Source: Nitrososphaerales archaeon
GTDB lineage: Archaea > Thermoproteota > Nitrososphaeria > Nitrososphaerales > Gagatemarchaeaceae
Direction: 5' to 3'
DNA length: 7,121 nt
Assembly: GCA_030040055.1 (NCBI GenBank)
Contig: JASHUK010000049.1
Span: forward strand, 1-7,121
Every line of letters begins with the position of its first letter. Positions within the stretch are counted from its first letter, which is position 1. The notes under the pieces were generated by a model. The model searched no databases. It was not told the origin of the DNA and saw only the letters and a list, made by a program, of their open reading frames with translations. The position numbers and the translations under genes were made by a program. Shown one piece after another: positions 1-4,834 of the stretch.

Positions 1-290
1 TTCACCTCGGCCCGCAAGGAGTCCCGGCTCCTCTTCATCGTGGCCCTGTCAGGCGAAGCGAGGTTGGGCAGATACGGCATGTGGGCCACCACCTTGGCTA
101 TGCCCGAACCCGGCCTCTTCTGCCTGAAGGCGGCCACCGCGTCCTTGTCGAGCGGCCTGAAGGCCCACTGGCTCGGGTTGCGCGTGAAGATCTGGAACGT
201 CGTTGCCCCGACCTCCTTCGCCCTGTCGAACGCGAGGTCGAGCGACCCCGCTATGGAGACGTGCAGTCCTATCAGGGGGTCTTCCGGCAA
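1..290 (-). CDS. nfo: Endonuclease IV, N-terminal part (cut by window start)
   Basis: Partial gene, about 96 residues visible; the rest lies left of the window. Endonuclease IV is a zinc-dependent AP endonuclease of base excision repair that cuts 5' of abasic sites within a TIM barrel. The translation shows the family's N-terminal pattern: IGLHVSIAGSL at residues 7-17, then FQIFTRNPSQW at 32-42. HMPYLPNLASP at 70-80 supplies His70, which corresponds to a zinc ligand of the family. No ATG is available: an in-frame TAA lies upstream and the only plausible start before IGLHVS is a TTG at 290-288. A TATA-like box centred near 317 lies about 26 nt upstream, so the transcript is probably leaderless. 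The gene points away from the rest of the window. Family assignment is secure; the exact start is inferred. Confidence 0.93.
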   Translation of the reverse strand, partial: MPEDPLIGLHVSIAGSLDLAFDRAKEVGATTFQIFTRNPSQWAFRPLDKDAVAAFRQKRPGSGIAKVVAHMPYLPNLASPDRATMKRSRDSLRAEV

Positions 291-312
291 CAGGAAAACA
301 GGTGGAGGGTGG

Positions 313-320
313 GTTTATGG
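313..320 (-). promoter_or_regulatory. TATA-like box of the endonuclease IV gene
   Basis: Read on the minus strand the site is CCATAAAC, centred near 317. The archaeal TATA box usually sits about 26 nt before the transcription start, which places initiation at about 290-291, on the TTG codon itself. No Shine-Dalgarno motif lies before that codon. Both facts fit a leaderless mRNA. This is sequence-pattern inference. Confidence 0.5.
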
Positions 321-354
321 GCCTTGCGACCGAAACCCACGCCGCTCTCTTCGC

Positions 355-771
355 TTACCGCTTCTTGCTCTTTGATGCCCGGGTCGTCTTGGAGGCGGGT
401 GCCGCCCTGGTCGGGGCAGCCCTGCGCCTGTAGGTTCGTGTCGGCTTCCTCGGGACCGAGGGAGATCCGAAGCTGGTTGTGGACGGCGCGCTGTAGGTCA
501 CTGGCGCGGGGGCTGGCTGGACTGACTCGTACATTGCTGGAGCGGGGGTTGGGGCAGGGGACGGAGCAGGCTCTACCGCGGCTGGCACTTCCGCGATTGG
601 TTCGGCACTCGCCTGCTCCGTCGTGGCAGCGTAAGAAGTTCCCGACGACGTCAAAGCAGTGAATGAACCCCTTCTTCTTGGGTGTCCGAGGTAACCCCTT
701 GGCGCAGCGTACAGCACCGCCGCGACGCCTACGAAGGCGCCGAGCAGAATCGTCGCCATTTCAAGGGCCAT
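355..771 (-). CDS. Hypothetical single-pass membrane protein with Pro/Ala-rich, basic tail
   Basis: I do not recognise a family. Starting at the ATG at 771-769 the protein has 138 residues. Residues about 6-22 (ATILLGAFVGVAAVLYA) form one clear membrane helix. Charged residues follow (HPRRR near 30-34), so by the positive-inside rule the tail is probably cytoplasmic. The tail is low-complexity Ala/Pro/Ser/Thr, with a PAPSPAPTPAPA stretch, and ends in a strongly basic segment rich in Lys and Arg (KTTRASKSKKR). The reading frame also extends upstream to a TTG at 831. That start would place charged and polar residues before the helix and lies inside the loop of an inverted repeat, so I prefer the ATG. 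The gene is divergent from 924-1301. It could be a small membrane anchor whose basic tail contacts nucleic acid or ribosomes, but that is a guess. That it is a real gene is likely but unproven. Confidence 0.6.
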   Translation of the reverse strand: MALEMATILLGAFVGVAAVLYAAPRGYLGHPRRRGSFTALTSSGTSYAATTEQASAEPIAEVPAAVEPAPSPAPTPAPAMYESVQPAPAPVTYSAPSTTSFGSPSVPRKPTRTYRRRAAPTRAAPASKTTRASKSKKR

Positions 772-813
772 AGTCACCCATGATACGGCCGGCCGGGGCA
801 CTTCAGAGCCGAA

Positions 814-842
814 GTCTAAGATGATGCACAATCCGCTTAGAC
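814..842. repeat. Inverted repeat in a divergent intergenic region
   Basis: GTCTAAG at 814-820 and CTTAGAC at 836-842 are perfect 7-bp inverted copies separated by 15 nt. They lie in the roughly 150-bp gap between the minus-strand membrane-protein gene and the plus-strand gene at 924, upstream of both. The arrangement resembles a dimeric regulator operator, but a chance match is possible for arms this short. The rest of the gap holds only the TATA-like box near 897. Confidence 0.4.
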
Positions 843-894
843 AAACTCAACAAGACGGGCCGCAGCGTCCGCAGCACGCGCAGAGGCGTCGCAC

Positions 895-900
895 TTATAT
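895..900 (+). promoter_or_regulatory. TATA-like box for the gene at 924
   Basis: TTATAT, centred near 897-898, lies about 26 nt before the ATG at 924. This is the spacing expected for a leaderless archaeal transcript. No ribosome binding site is visible between the box and the start, which supports the leaderless reading. Confidence 0.6.
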
Positions 901-923
901 CTGCTCGGGGGCAACTTGGACCA

Positions 924-1301
924 ATGATGCAGGTTCAGTACGACAAGATCTGCACGGAGATATTCAAGTTCGACCGCCGCATAAGGTTCGCGGGCATCCT
1001 GGACGACGCGGGGAGGATCATGGCCGGGGGCATGAAGAAGGGCATCCCGTCGCTGGAACCCCAGAGCGAAGACCTGCGCCTTATCGCCAACATCACGATA
1101 CAGCTGAGCACCGACAAGACCTGGGACTCGTACTTCGGGAAGACGCAGTACACCTACATCAAGCGCGAGAAGGTGAACATTCTGACCTTCCACATCGGGA
1201 CGAAGCTGGTCCTGGTCTCCTCAGAGCCTGACTTCACGCTGCAGCAGGCTCAGGACCTGAGGAACCAGATAGTAACGAACCACGCCTCGGAGATATCATA
1301 A
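924..1301 (+). CDS. Small conserved archaeal protein, DUF6659-like
   Basis: A 125-residue soluble protein with no signal peptide or membrane helix. The sequence opens with KICTEIFKFDRRIRFAGILDD (about residues 8-28) followed by GRIMAGGMKKG (30-40). This pattern matches, from memory, a family of unknown function found mostly in Thaumarchaeota (I believe DUF6659). The shape resembles the start of a roadblock/profilin-like fold: a helix, then strand, turn, and a Gly-rich strand. LTFHIGTKLVLVSSEPD (about 88-104) would supply later core strands. Proteins of that fold often regulate GTPases or form dimers, but no such role can be shown here. The start is ATG at 924, with a second ATG directly after it; the TATA spacing favours the first. 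A hairpin follows 11 nt after the stop. Gene reality is high; the family name is recalled, not searched. Confidence 0.8.
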   Translation: MMQVQYDKICTEIFKFDRRIRFAGILDDAGRIMAGGMKKGIPSLEPQSEDLRLIANITIQLSTDKTWDSYFGKTQYTYIKREKVNILTFHIGTKLVLVSSEPDFTLQQAQDLRNQIVTNHASEIS

Positions 1302-1312
1302 AGGGGGAGAGT

Positions 1313-1331
1313 TAGGTCTACGTTAGACCTA
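1313..1331. terminator. Perfect hairpin between convergent genes, possible bidirectional terminator
   Basis: TAGGTCTA at 1313-1320 and TAGACCTA at 1324-1331 are perfect 8-bp inverted copies with a 3-nt loop (CGT). The hairpin sits between the stop of the plus-strand gene (1301) and the coding end of the minus-strand 59-residue gene, whose TAG stop (1320-1318) lies within it. There is no long T run on either strand, so it is not a classic archaeal or bacterial intrinsic terminator. It may still halt, protect or process both converging transcripts. Confidence 0.4.
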
Positions 1332-1497
1332 GCTCAGGGAATTTCGCCTGGACAAGCCCCAGTTCTTTCTGGAGGGTTCTGATCCTTTCCGCGTACTTCT
1401 TCATGTCTTCGGCGTTCTTCTGGATCTTCGCCACCTTGTACCCCCTCCAGGCTTTCTTGAGGGCTCCCCACGTCTGGCCTTTCGTGTACTGAGACAT
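1318..1497 (-). CDS. Small basic helical protein, 59 residues
   Basis: Starts at the ATG at 1497-1495 and encodes 59 residues: MSQYTKGQTWGALKKAWRGY opens the protein and FPELGLT ends it. It is rich in Lys and Arg, and residues about 22-51 read as one amphipathic helix or short coiled coil (for example DMKKYAERIRTLQKELG). There is no signal peptide, membrane helix or Cys motif. A longer open frame overlaps it on the same strand (1334-1528), but that frame is rich in Arg, Glu and Gly and looks like an out-of-frame shadow. An AT-rich TATA-like stretch at 1525-1538 lies at the right distance for a leader of about 5-11 nt. The function is unknown; the basic, compact character would suit RNA or ribosome contact, which is only a guess. 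I have a weak memory of similar small proteins in Thaumarchaeota. Confidence 0.7.
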   Translation of the reverse strand: MSQYTKGQTWGALKKAWRGYKVAKIQKNAEDMKKYAERIRTLQKELGLVQAKFPELGLT

Positions 1498-1524
1498 GCG
1501 TTTCGCCTGAGAATAGGCCGCGTC

Positions 1525-1538
1525 TCATTATTATTTAA
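1525..1538 (-). promoter_or_regulatory. AT-rich TATA-like promoter of the 59-residue gene
   Basis: On the minus strand this reads TTAAATAATAATGA, the most AT-rich patch nearby, and it overlaps the stop codon of the upstream JAMM gene. A centre between 1528 and 1534 predicts transcription starting at about 1502-1508, a few bases before the ATG at 1497. The small gene may therefore have its own promoter in addition to read-through from the upstream pair. Confidence 0.5.
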
Positions 1539-1930
1539 CCCTGATGCGCTTCACGTCTTATCTCGAACGGGACCCTGTTCCCCTTGTGGTCGAACACGCC
1601 GAGAGAGGACTCGTTCGCGTACGGATAGCCCATGATTATCATGATCCTTCCGCTCGAGTGCAGCAGGTCCTGGTGCGAGGGGACCGCGTACCCCGAAGGA
1701 TGCGAATGGGCGACCCCTATGTAGGAGAGGTCCACGGGGATCATCCACCAGTTGAACGACGAATAGGTCCTCGAGTGGATGGCCGCCGGGGGTATCGTCA
1801 CGCCGGTCACCTCCACCACGCCCTTCCTGGTCTTCCCCCGCAGGAGGAGGATCCCTTCCTGGGGGTGGGACATCCTCGAATAGGTGAGGAGGCTGTCTAG
1901 GACCGTCCCCTCGATTACGACCTTTTGCAC
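1535..1930 (-). CDS. JAMM/MPN-domain metalloprotease (Mov34/JAB family)
   Basis: A stand-alone JAMM domain of 131 residues, the typical size of short archaeal members. These zinc isopeptidases remove ubiquitin-like modifiers (for example SAMP proteins in haloarchaea) or cut near a C-terminal Gly-Gly. The full active-site signature is present: Glu25 in PQEGILLL, then His75-Ser-His77 and, after exactly ten residues, Asp88 in HSHPSGYAVPSHQD. Catalytic activity is therefore expected. The start is a GTG at 1930, with no Shine-Dalgarno motif visible. The gene follows the glutamine amidotransferase gene after an 18-nt gap, so the two are probably co-transcribed. The pair is divergent from the proteasome alpha gene, which suggests a role in recycling or removing tags from proteasome substrates. 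Sulphur-carrier processing is an alternative. No ubiquitin-like or E1-like gene is in the window. Confidence 0.93.
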   Translation of the reverse strand: MQKVVIEGTVLDSLLTYSRMSHPQEGILLLRGKTRKGVVEVTGVTIPPAAIHSRTYSSFNWWMIPVDLSYIGVAHSHPSGYAVPSHQDLLHSSGRIMIIMGYPYANESSLGVFDHKGNRVPFEIRREAHQG

Positions 1931-1937
1931 TGGCAGC

Positions 1938-1950
1938 GACGGTCACCGTC
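1938..1950. repeat. 13-bp palindrome at the amidotransferase-JAMM junction
   Basis: GACGGT at 1938-1943 and ACCGTC at 1945-1950 form a perfect palindrome around a single central base. It fills most of the 18-nt gap between the two minus-strand genes and touches the upstream stop codon. A stem with a 1-nt loop cannot close fully as RNA, so a DNA operator or chance is more likely than a hairpin. Confidence 0.3.
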
Positions 1951-2533
1951 AGAGAAGGCCCACGAAGTTCGCGAGGAGCCTGAGCCCTTCCGGGTTGGCG
2001 GCGGTGTAACGCTCGGGGTGGGACTGGACGCCGTAGACGGGCAGGCGCAGGTGCTTCATCCCGGCTATCTCGCTCGTCTCGCTCTCCGCAAGGAGCCCGA
2101 ACCCCTGGGGGAGCGACCCGACCACTTCCTCCCTCGACTCCAGCAGCATCGAAGGCTCCGGCAGCCCGGCGAGCAGCGGGTCCTCGGCCAGCATGCTGGT
2201 CTTCACGAACTTGAGGACGTGCTGCCTGTCCCGGACTACCTCTGCGCCGTAGGCCGTCCCGACGAGCTGATGGCCGAAGCAGATGCCCAGCGTGGGGACC
2301 CCCGCCTCCACGACCGCCTCCATCTCGGCGCGGTACTTCTCCCTGGTCGTGGGCTTCGACAGCATGTCCGGGGACCCGCTCAGGACCACCCCGTCGAAGG
2401 AGCCGAACCGCGCCCTCGACGCGTCCTTCCACTCCGCCGTGGCGACGCTCGCCCCTGCCTCCTTGAGCGACCTCGCAAGCCTCTCGAACCTCTCCCTCGT
2501 CGGATAGTTGTTAACGGCGAGGACCCTCGGCAT
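1949..2533 (-). CDS. Class I glutamine amidotransferase (GATase1) domain protein
   Basis: From the ATG at 2533-2531 the protein has 194 residues and is a complete stand-alone GATase1 domain. FDGVVLSGSPD (46-56) is the oxyanion-loop region. GICFGHQL (83-90) carries the nucleophile Cys85, and GVQSHPE (168-174) carries the His172/Glu174 pair, so the triad is intact. Such domains hydrolyse glutamine and pass ammonia to a partner synthetase. The closest recalled types are GuaA-like or carbamoyl-phosphate-synthetase-like proteins, but SGSP replaces the SGGP common in GMP synthase subunits, so I give no symbol. No synthetase partner is adjacent; the next gene is the JAMM protease. The frame stays open upstream to 2614, but that start would run into the psmA promoter. 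A TATA-like box near 2561 puts transcription at the ATG at 2533, so a leaderless start there is preferred. Confidence 0.9.
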   Translation of the reverse strand: MPRVLAVNNYPTRERFERLARSLKEAGASVATAEWKDASRARFGSFDGVVLSGSPDMLSKPTTREKYRAEMEAVVEAGVPTLGICFGHQLVGTAYGAEVVRDRQHVLKFVKTSMLAEDPLLAGLPEPSMLLESREEVVGSLPQGFGLLAESETSEIAGMKHLRLPVYGVQSHPERYTAANPEGLRLLANFVGLL

Positions 2534-2556
2534 GTTCGGCCACAGACCCCCTGACT

Positions 2557-2566
2557 CGATAAAGAA
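2557..2566 (-). promoter_or_regulatory. TATA-like box of the amidotransferase-JAMM pair
   Basis: On the minus strand this reads TTCTTTATCG, centred near 2561, about 26-28 nt before the ATG at 2533. This fits a leaderless transcript and decides the start codon. It lies back to back with the psmA promoter about 40 bp away, so the two divergent units share a compact control region. Confidence 0.5.
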
Positions 2567-2596
2567 CTTTCGGGAATTGCAAAATGCGGGAAAAGG

Positions 2597-2605
2597 GTTT
2601 AAAAG
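2597..2605 (+). promoter_or_regulatory. TATA box and purine-rich BRE-like element of the psmA operon
   Basis: TTTAAAA at 2598-2604 is the best TATA match in the window and is preceded by a purine-rich stretch (GGGAAAAGGG) that could act as the TFB recognition element. Transcription is predicted at about 2625-2628, giving a short leader before the ATG at 2646. GGAG at 2629-2632 lies about 13 nt from that ATG, rather far for a Shine-Dalgarno site. Confidence 0.65.
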
Positions 2606-2645
2606 CGGAGACAAAAGCGTCGGGCAAAGGAGTTACGAAAACAAG

Positions 2646-3395
2646 ATGTTCGCGCCTTCGGCAGGATACGACAGGGCCATAACCATCTTCTCGCCGGACG
2701 GGAGGCTCTACCAGGTCGAGTACGCTCTCGAGACGGTCAGGAGGGGGCAGATGGCGGTCGGGATCAGGACCAAGCAGGGTATCGTCCTGGCGGTCGAGGA
2801 GAAGGGAAGGAAGCTCCAGAGCGACGAGTCGGTCACCAAGATGTTCCAGATAGACGACCACGTCGGCGCGGTCGGGGCCGGGTACATCCCTGACGCGAGG
2901 ATCCAGGTCGACAGCGCGCGTGTGATGGCCCAGAGCAACCGGCTGATCTACGACGAGCCAGTCGACGTAGAGGCGATAGCCAAGAGGATAGCCGACATGA
3001 ACCAGCAGTACACCCAGTACGCCGGCGTGAGGCCCTTCGGCGTCTCCCTGATCATCGCGGGGGTCGACGAGAGCAGCGGGCCAGCGGTGTTCCTAGCGGA
3101 CCCCACGGGGACCTACTCGGGATTCCACGCGATTGCGATCGGACAGGGGAGCGACCAGGTCAACGACTACCTTGAGAAGAACTTCGACCAGAACCTGTCG
3201 CTAGACCAGGGCGTGACGCTTGCCATCGAGTGCATCTACCTCGTCAGCGAGGACAAGTCGGGGACCAGCCACATCAAGGTGGCGGTGGTCGACTCGTCCA
3301 CCAAGAGGATGAAGCGGCTGACCGAGCAGGAGATAGGCAAGTTCGCCTCGGGCGCGAAGACCCGTTCCGACAAGCCCGCGGCGAAGAGCTCCTAG
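2646..3395 (+). CDS. psmA: 20S proteasome alpha subunit
   Basis: A 249-residue protein of the usual length. Alpha subunits form the outer seven-membered rings of the 20S proteasome, gate the pore and dock the regulatory ATPases; they do not cut peptides. The diagnostic N-terminal signature YDRAITIFSPDGRLYQVEYA spans residues 8-27. RPFGVSLIIAGVD (129-141) is the second conserved core block. There is no cleaved propeptide with a catalytic Thr, which excludes a beta subunit. The C-terminal tail after about 222 is Lys/Arg/Ser-rich and probably disordered. I chose the ATG at 2646 because the protein then begins MFAPSAGYDRA, as expected, and because the TATA box lies upstream of it; the frame is open back to 2508 but those codons overlap the promoter. 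It is the first gene of the plus-strand operon, and SBDS follows after 16 nt. No beta subunit is in the window. Confidence 0.98.
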   Translation: MFAPSAGYDRAITIFSPDGRLYQVEYALETVRRGQMAVGIRTKQGIVLAVEEKGRKLQSDESVTKMFQIDDHVGAVGAGYIPDARIQVDSARVMAQSNRLIYDEPVDVEAIAKRIADMNQQYTQYAGVRPFGVSLIIAGVDESSGPAVFLADPTGTYSGFHAIAIGQGSDQVNDYLEKNFDQNLSLDQGVTLAIECIYLVSEDKSGTSHIKVAVVDSSTKRMKRLTEQEIGKFASGAKTRSDKPAAKSS

Positions 3396-3411
3396 GATCG
3401 ATGCTTTCCGG

Positions 3412-4149
3412 TTGAGCGGGTTCGGGCACACCTCGGGGTACGTGAAGCCCAGGACCAAGGAGCACTCGAAGTTCACCACCGTCAGGCTCTCCGTGGGCGG
3501 GGAGCACTTCGAGATCCTGGTGAACCCCGACTCGGCGCTCAGCTTCAAGCAGGGGAAGGAGGTCGAACCGACGCAGGTGCTGGTCGTGGAGGAGGTCTAT
3601 TCAGACTCGAACAAGGGGCTCAGGGTGTCCGCCGAGAAGCTGAGGAAGTACTTCCAGACAGACGACGAGAGGGCGGCGGCCCTGGAGATTCTCAGGAAGG
3701 GCGAGCTGAACCTCACCCAGGAGCAGCGCAAGAGGCTGACAGAGGAGAAGAGGAAGGCGATCATAGCGACGATAGCGAAGAACTTCGTCGACCCGAGGAC
3801 CCTCATGCCCCATCCGCCGTTGAGGATCGAACAGGCCATGCAGGACGCCAGGGTCGTGGTCGACCCCTTCAAGGGGGCCGAGGAGCAGACGAAGGCGGTG
3901 GTCGACAGCCTCAGGACGATACTCCCTCTCAAGTCCGAGAGGATCAGGCTGCAGGTGAAGGTCTCGGCGCAGTACGCGGGGCAGGCGATCGGGATACTGA
4001 AGACCTTCGGGGACATCCAGAAGGAGGACTGGGGGGCCGACGGGACTCTGTCTGCAATAGTAGAAATACCCGCTGGCGGACAGCCCGGCCTGCTGGACCG
4101 CCTCGGTTCGACGACGAAGGGGGCCGCCCAGGCAATCGTGGTGAAATGA
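3412..4149 (+). CDS. SBDS: Ribosome maturation protein, SBDS/Sdo1 homologue
   Basis: A 245-residue protein matching the three-domain SBDS family. In eukaryotes SBDS helps release the anti-association factor (eIF6) from the large ribosomal subunit; archaeal homologues are thought to act similarly. The N-terminal FYSH domain covers about residues 20-105, with FTTVRLSVGGEHFEILVNPD at 21-40. GELNLT (97-102), FVDPRT (125-130) and PHPPLRIEQAM (133-143) are the family's conserved central motifs. The C-terminal ferredoxin-like domain follows. The start is uncertain: TTG at 3412 is the outermost option, while GTG at 3442 would give 235 residues and lies nearer the conserved core. An ATG at 3401 is in another frame and stops after four codons. 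The stop is separated by one base from the rrp4 ATG, which implies coupled translation. Its position between psmA and the exosome genes is the classic archaeal arrangement. Confidence 0.95.
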   Translation: MSGFGHTSGYVKPRTKEHSKFTTVRLSVGGEHFEILVNPDSALSFKQGKEVEPTQVLVVEEVYSDSNKGLRVSAEKLRKYFQTDDERAAALEILRKGELNLTQEQRKRLTEEKRKAIIATIAKNFVDPRTLMPHPPLRIEQAMQDARVVVDPFKGAEEQTKAVVDSLRTILPLKSERIRLQVKVSAQYAGQAIGILKTFGDIQKEDWGADGTLSAIVEIPAGGQPGLLDRLGSTTKGAAQAIVVK

Positions 4150-4150
4150 A

Positions 4151-4834
4151 ATGCCTATGATAGAAAGGAAGCAGGTAGTCCCGGGAGACGTAATCGCCAG
4201 GGGCGACTACAGGTGGGGCGACTACGTCGAGAAGAGAGGGGACGAGTACATCGCGCTGAGGATAGGGCTCGCAGAGGTCGGCGGGGACGGGATACGGTTG
4301 AACCCCATGACCGGGTCGTACATCCCCAGGGCCGAGGACCAGGTGATAGGAAAGGTCGTCGACATCAACGGGTTCGGATGGGTGGTCGACATCAACTCCT
4401 GCTTCGAAGGCTTCCTCCCGGCGTCCTTCGTCTTCGGAAGGGAGTTCTCCCCGGCTACTCACGACCTGTCGTCGAAGTTCGCGGTGGGAGACATCATCGG
4501 GGCGAGGATCGAGTCGTTCGAGAGGTCCAGGGACCCGCAGCTCAGCATCAGGGGGAGGGGCTACGGCAAGATCCCGAAAGGCGAAATCGTTAAGATATCA
4601 CCAACGAAGGTGCCCCGACTAATCGGGAGGCACGGAGCGATGATCAACATGTTGAGCGAGAGGACGGGATGCGACATCCAGGTCGGACAGAACGGGGTAG
4701 TGGTGGTCATAGGGCCGCCCGAGTCCACCCCCACCGCGCTCCGCGCGATCAAGGTGATCGACGACGAGGCGCACTCGGCGGACCTCGGAAGGAAGGTCGA
4801 GGAGCTTCTTGGAGGGACACAGACTGGCGCCTGA
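4151..4834 (+). CDS. rrp4: Exosome RNA-binding cap subunit Rrp4
   Basis: A 227-residue subunit of the archaeal exosome. Three Rrp4 or Csl4 subunits cap the Rrp41-Rrp42 hexamer and guide RNA into its channel. Domain order is as expected. The N-terminal domain (about 1-60) includes VVPGDVIARGDY (9-20). An S1 domain (about 64-135) includes VDINGFGWVVDIN (70-82) and FEGFLPASF (85-93). A KH domain (about 143-205) has the GXXG loop as GRHG at 159-162. The KH domain is what separates Rrp4 from Csl4, which has a zinc ribbon instead. The ATG at 4151 starts one base after the SBDS stop. The 3' end overlaps the preferred rrp41 start by 26 nt. Nothing is missing. Confidence 0.97.
   Translation: MPMIERKQVVPGDVIARGDYRWGDYVEKRGDEYIALRIGLAEVGGDGIRLNPMTGSYIPRAEDQVIGKVVDINGFGWVVDINSCFEGFLPASFVFGREFSPATHDLSSKFAVGDIIGARIESFERSRDPQLSIRGRGYGKIPKGEIVKISPTKVPRLIGRHGAMINMLSERTGCDIQVGQNGVVVVIGPPESTPTALRAIKVIDDEAHSADLGRKVEELLGGTQTGA

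Noticed and set aside
81..662. A 193-codon plus-strand open frame across the left region
   Set aside because: It crosses both the endonuclease IV gene and the membrane-protein gene antisense; its product is Arg-, Pro- and Leu-rich with no motif, typical of a shadow in GC-rich DNA.
821..1231. Plus-strand open frame overlapping the start of the 924 gene
   Set aside because: It is His-, Arg- and Gly-rich without motifs and out of frame with the conserved protein at 924-1301.
1334..1528. A 64-codon minus-strand frame over the small basic protein gene
   Set aside because: Its composition is shadow-like, whereas the alternative frame (1318-1497) gives a well-formed helical protein with a promoter at the right distance.
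1551..2432. A 293-codon minus-strand open frame, the longest-looking gene on that strand
   Set aside because: It runs out of frame through both the amidotransferase and JAMM genes, whose own frames show intact catalytic motifs. Its product is Arg/Gly/Pro-rich and featureless.
2534..2614. 27-residue N-terminal extension of the amidotransferase
   Set aside because: It would run through the TATA-like box near 2561 and into the psmA promoter; the family core begins right after the ATG at 2533.
2508..2645. N-terminal extension of the proteasome alpha subunit
   Set aside because: The added residues cover the TATA box and the antisense start of the amidotransferase gene, and alpha subunits normally begin just before the YDRAITIFSPDGRLYQVEYA block.
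3944..4462. Minus-strand frame across the SBDS-rrp4 junction
   Set aside because: It is antisense to two certain genes, Pro/Ser/Arg-rich, with no recognisable domain.
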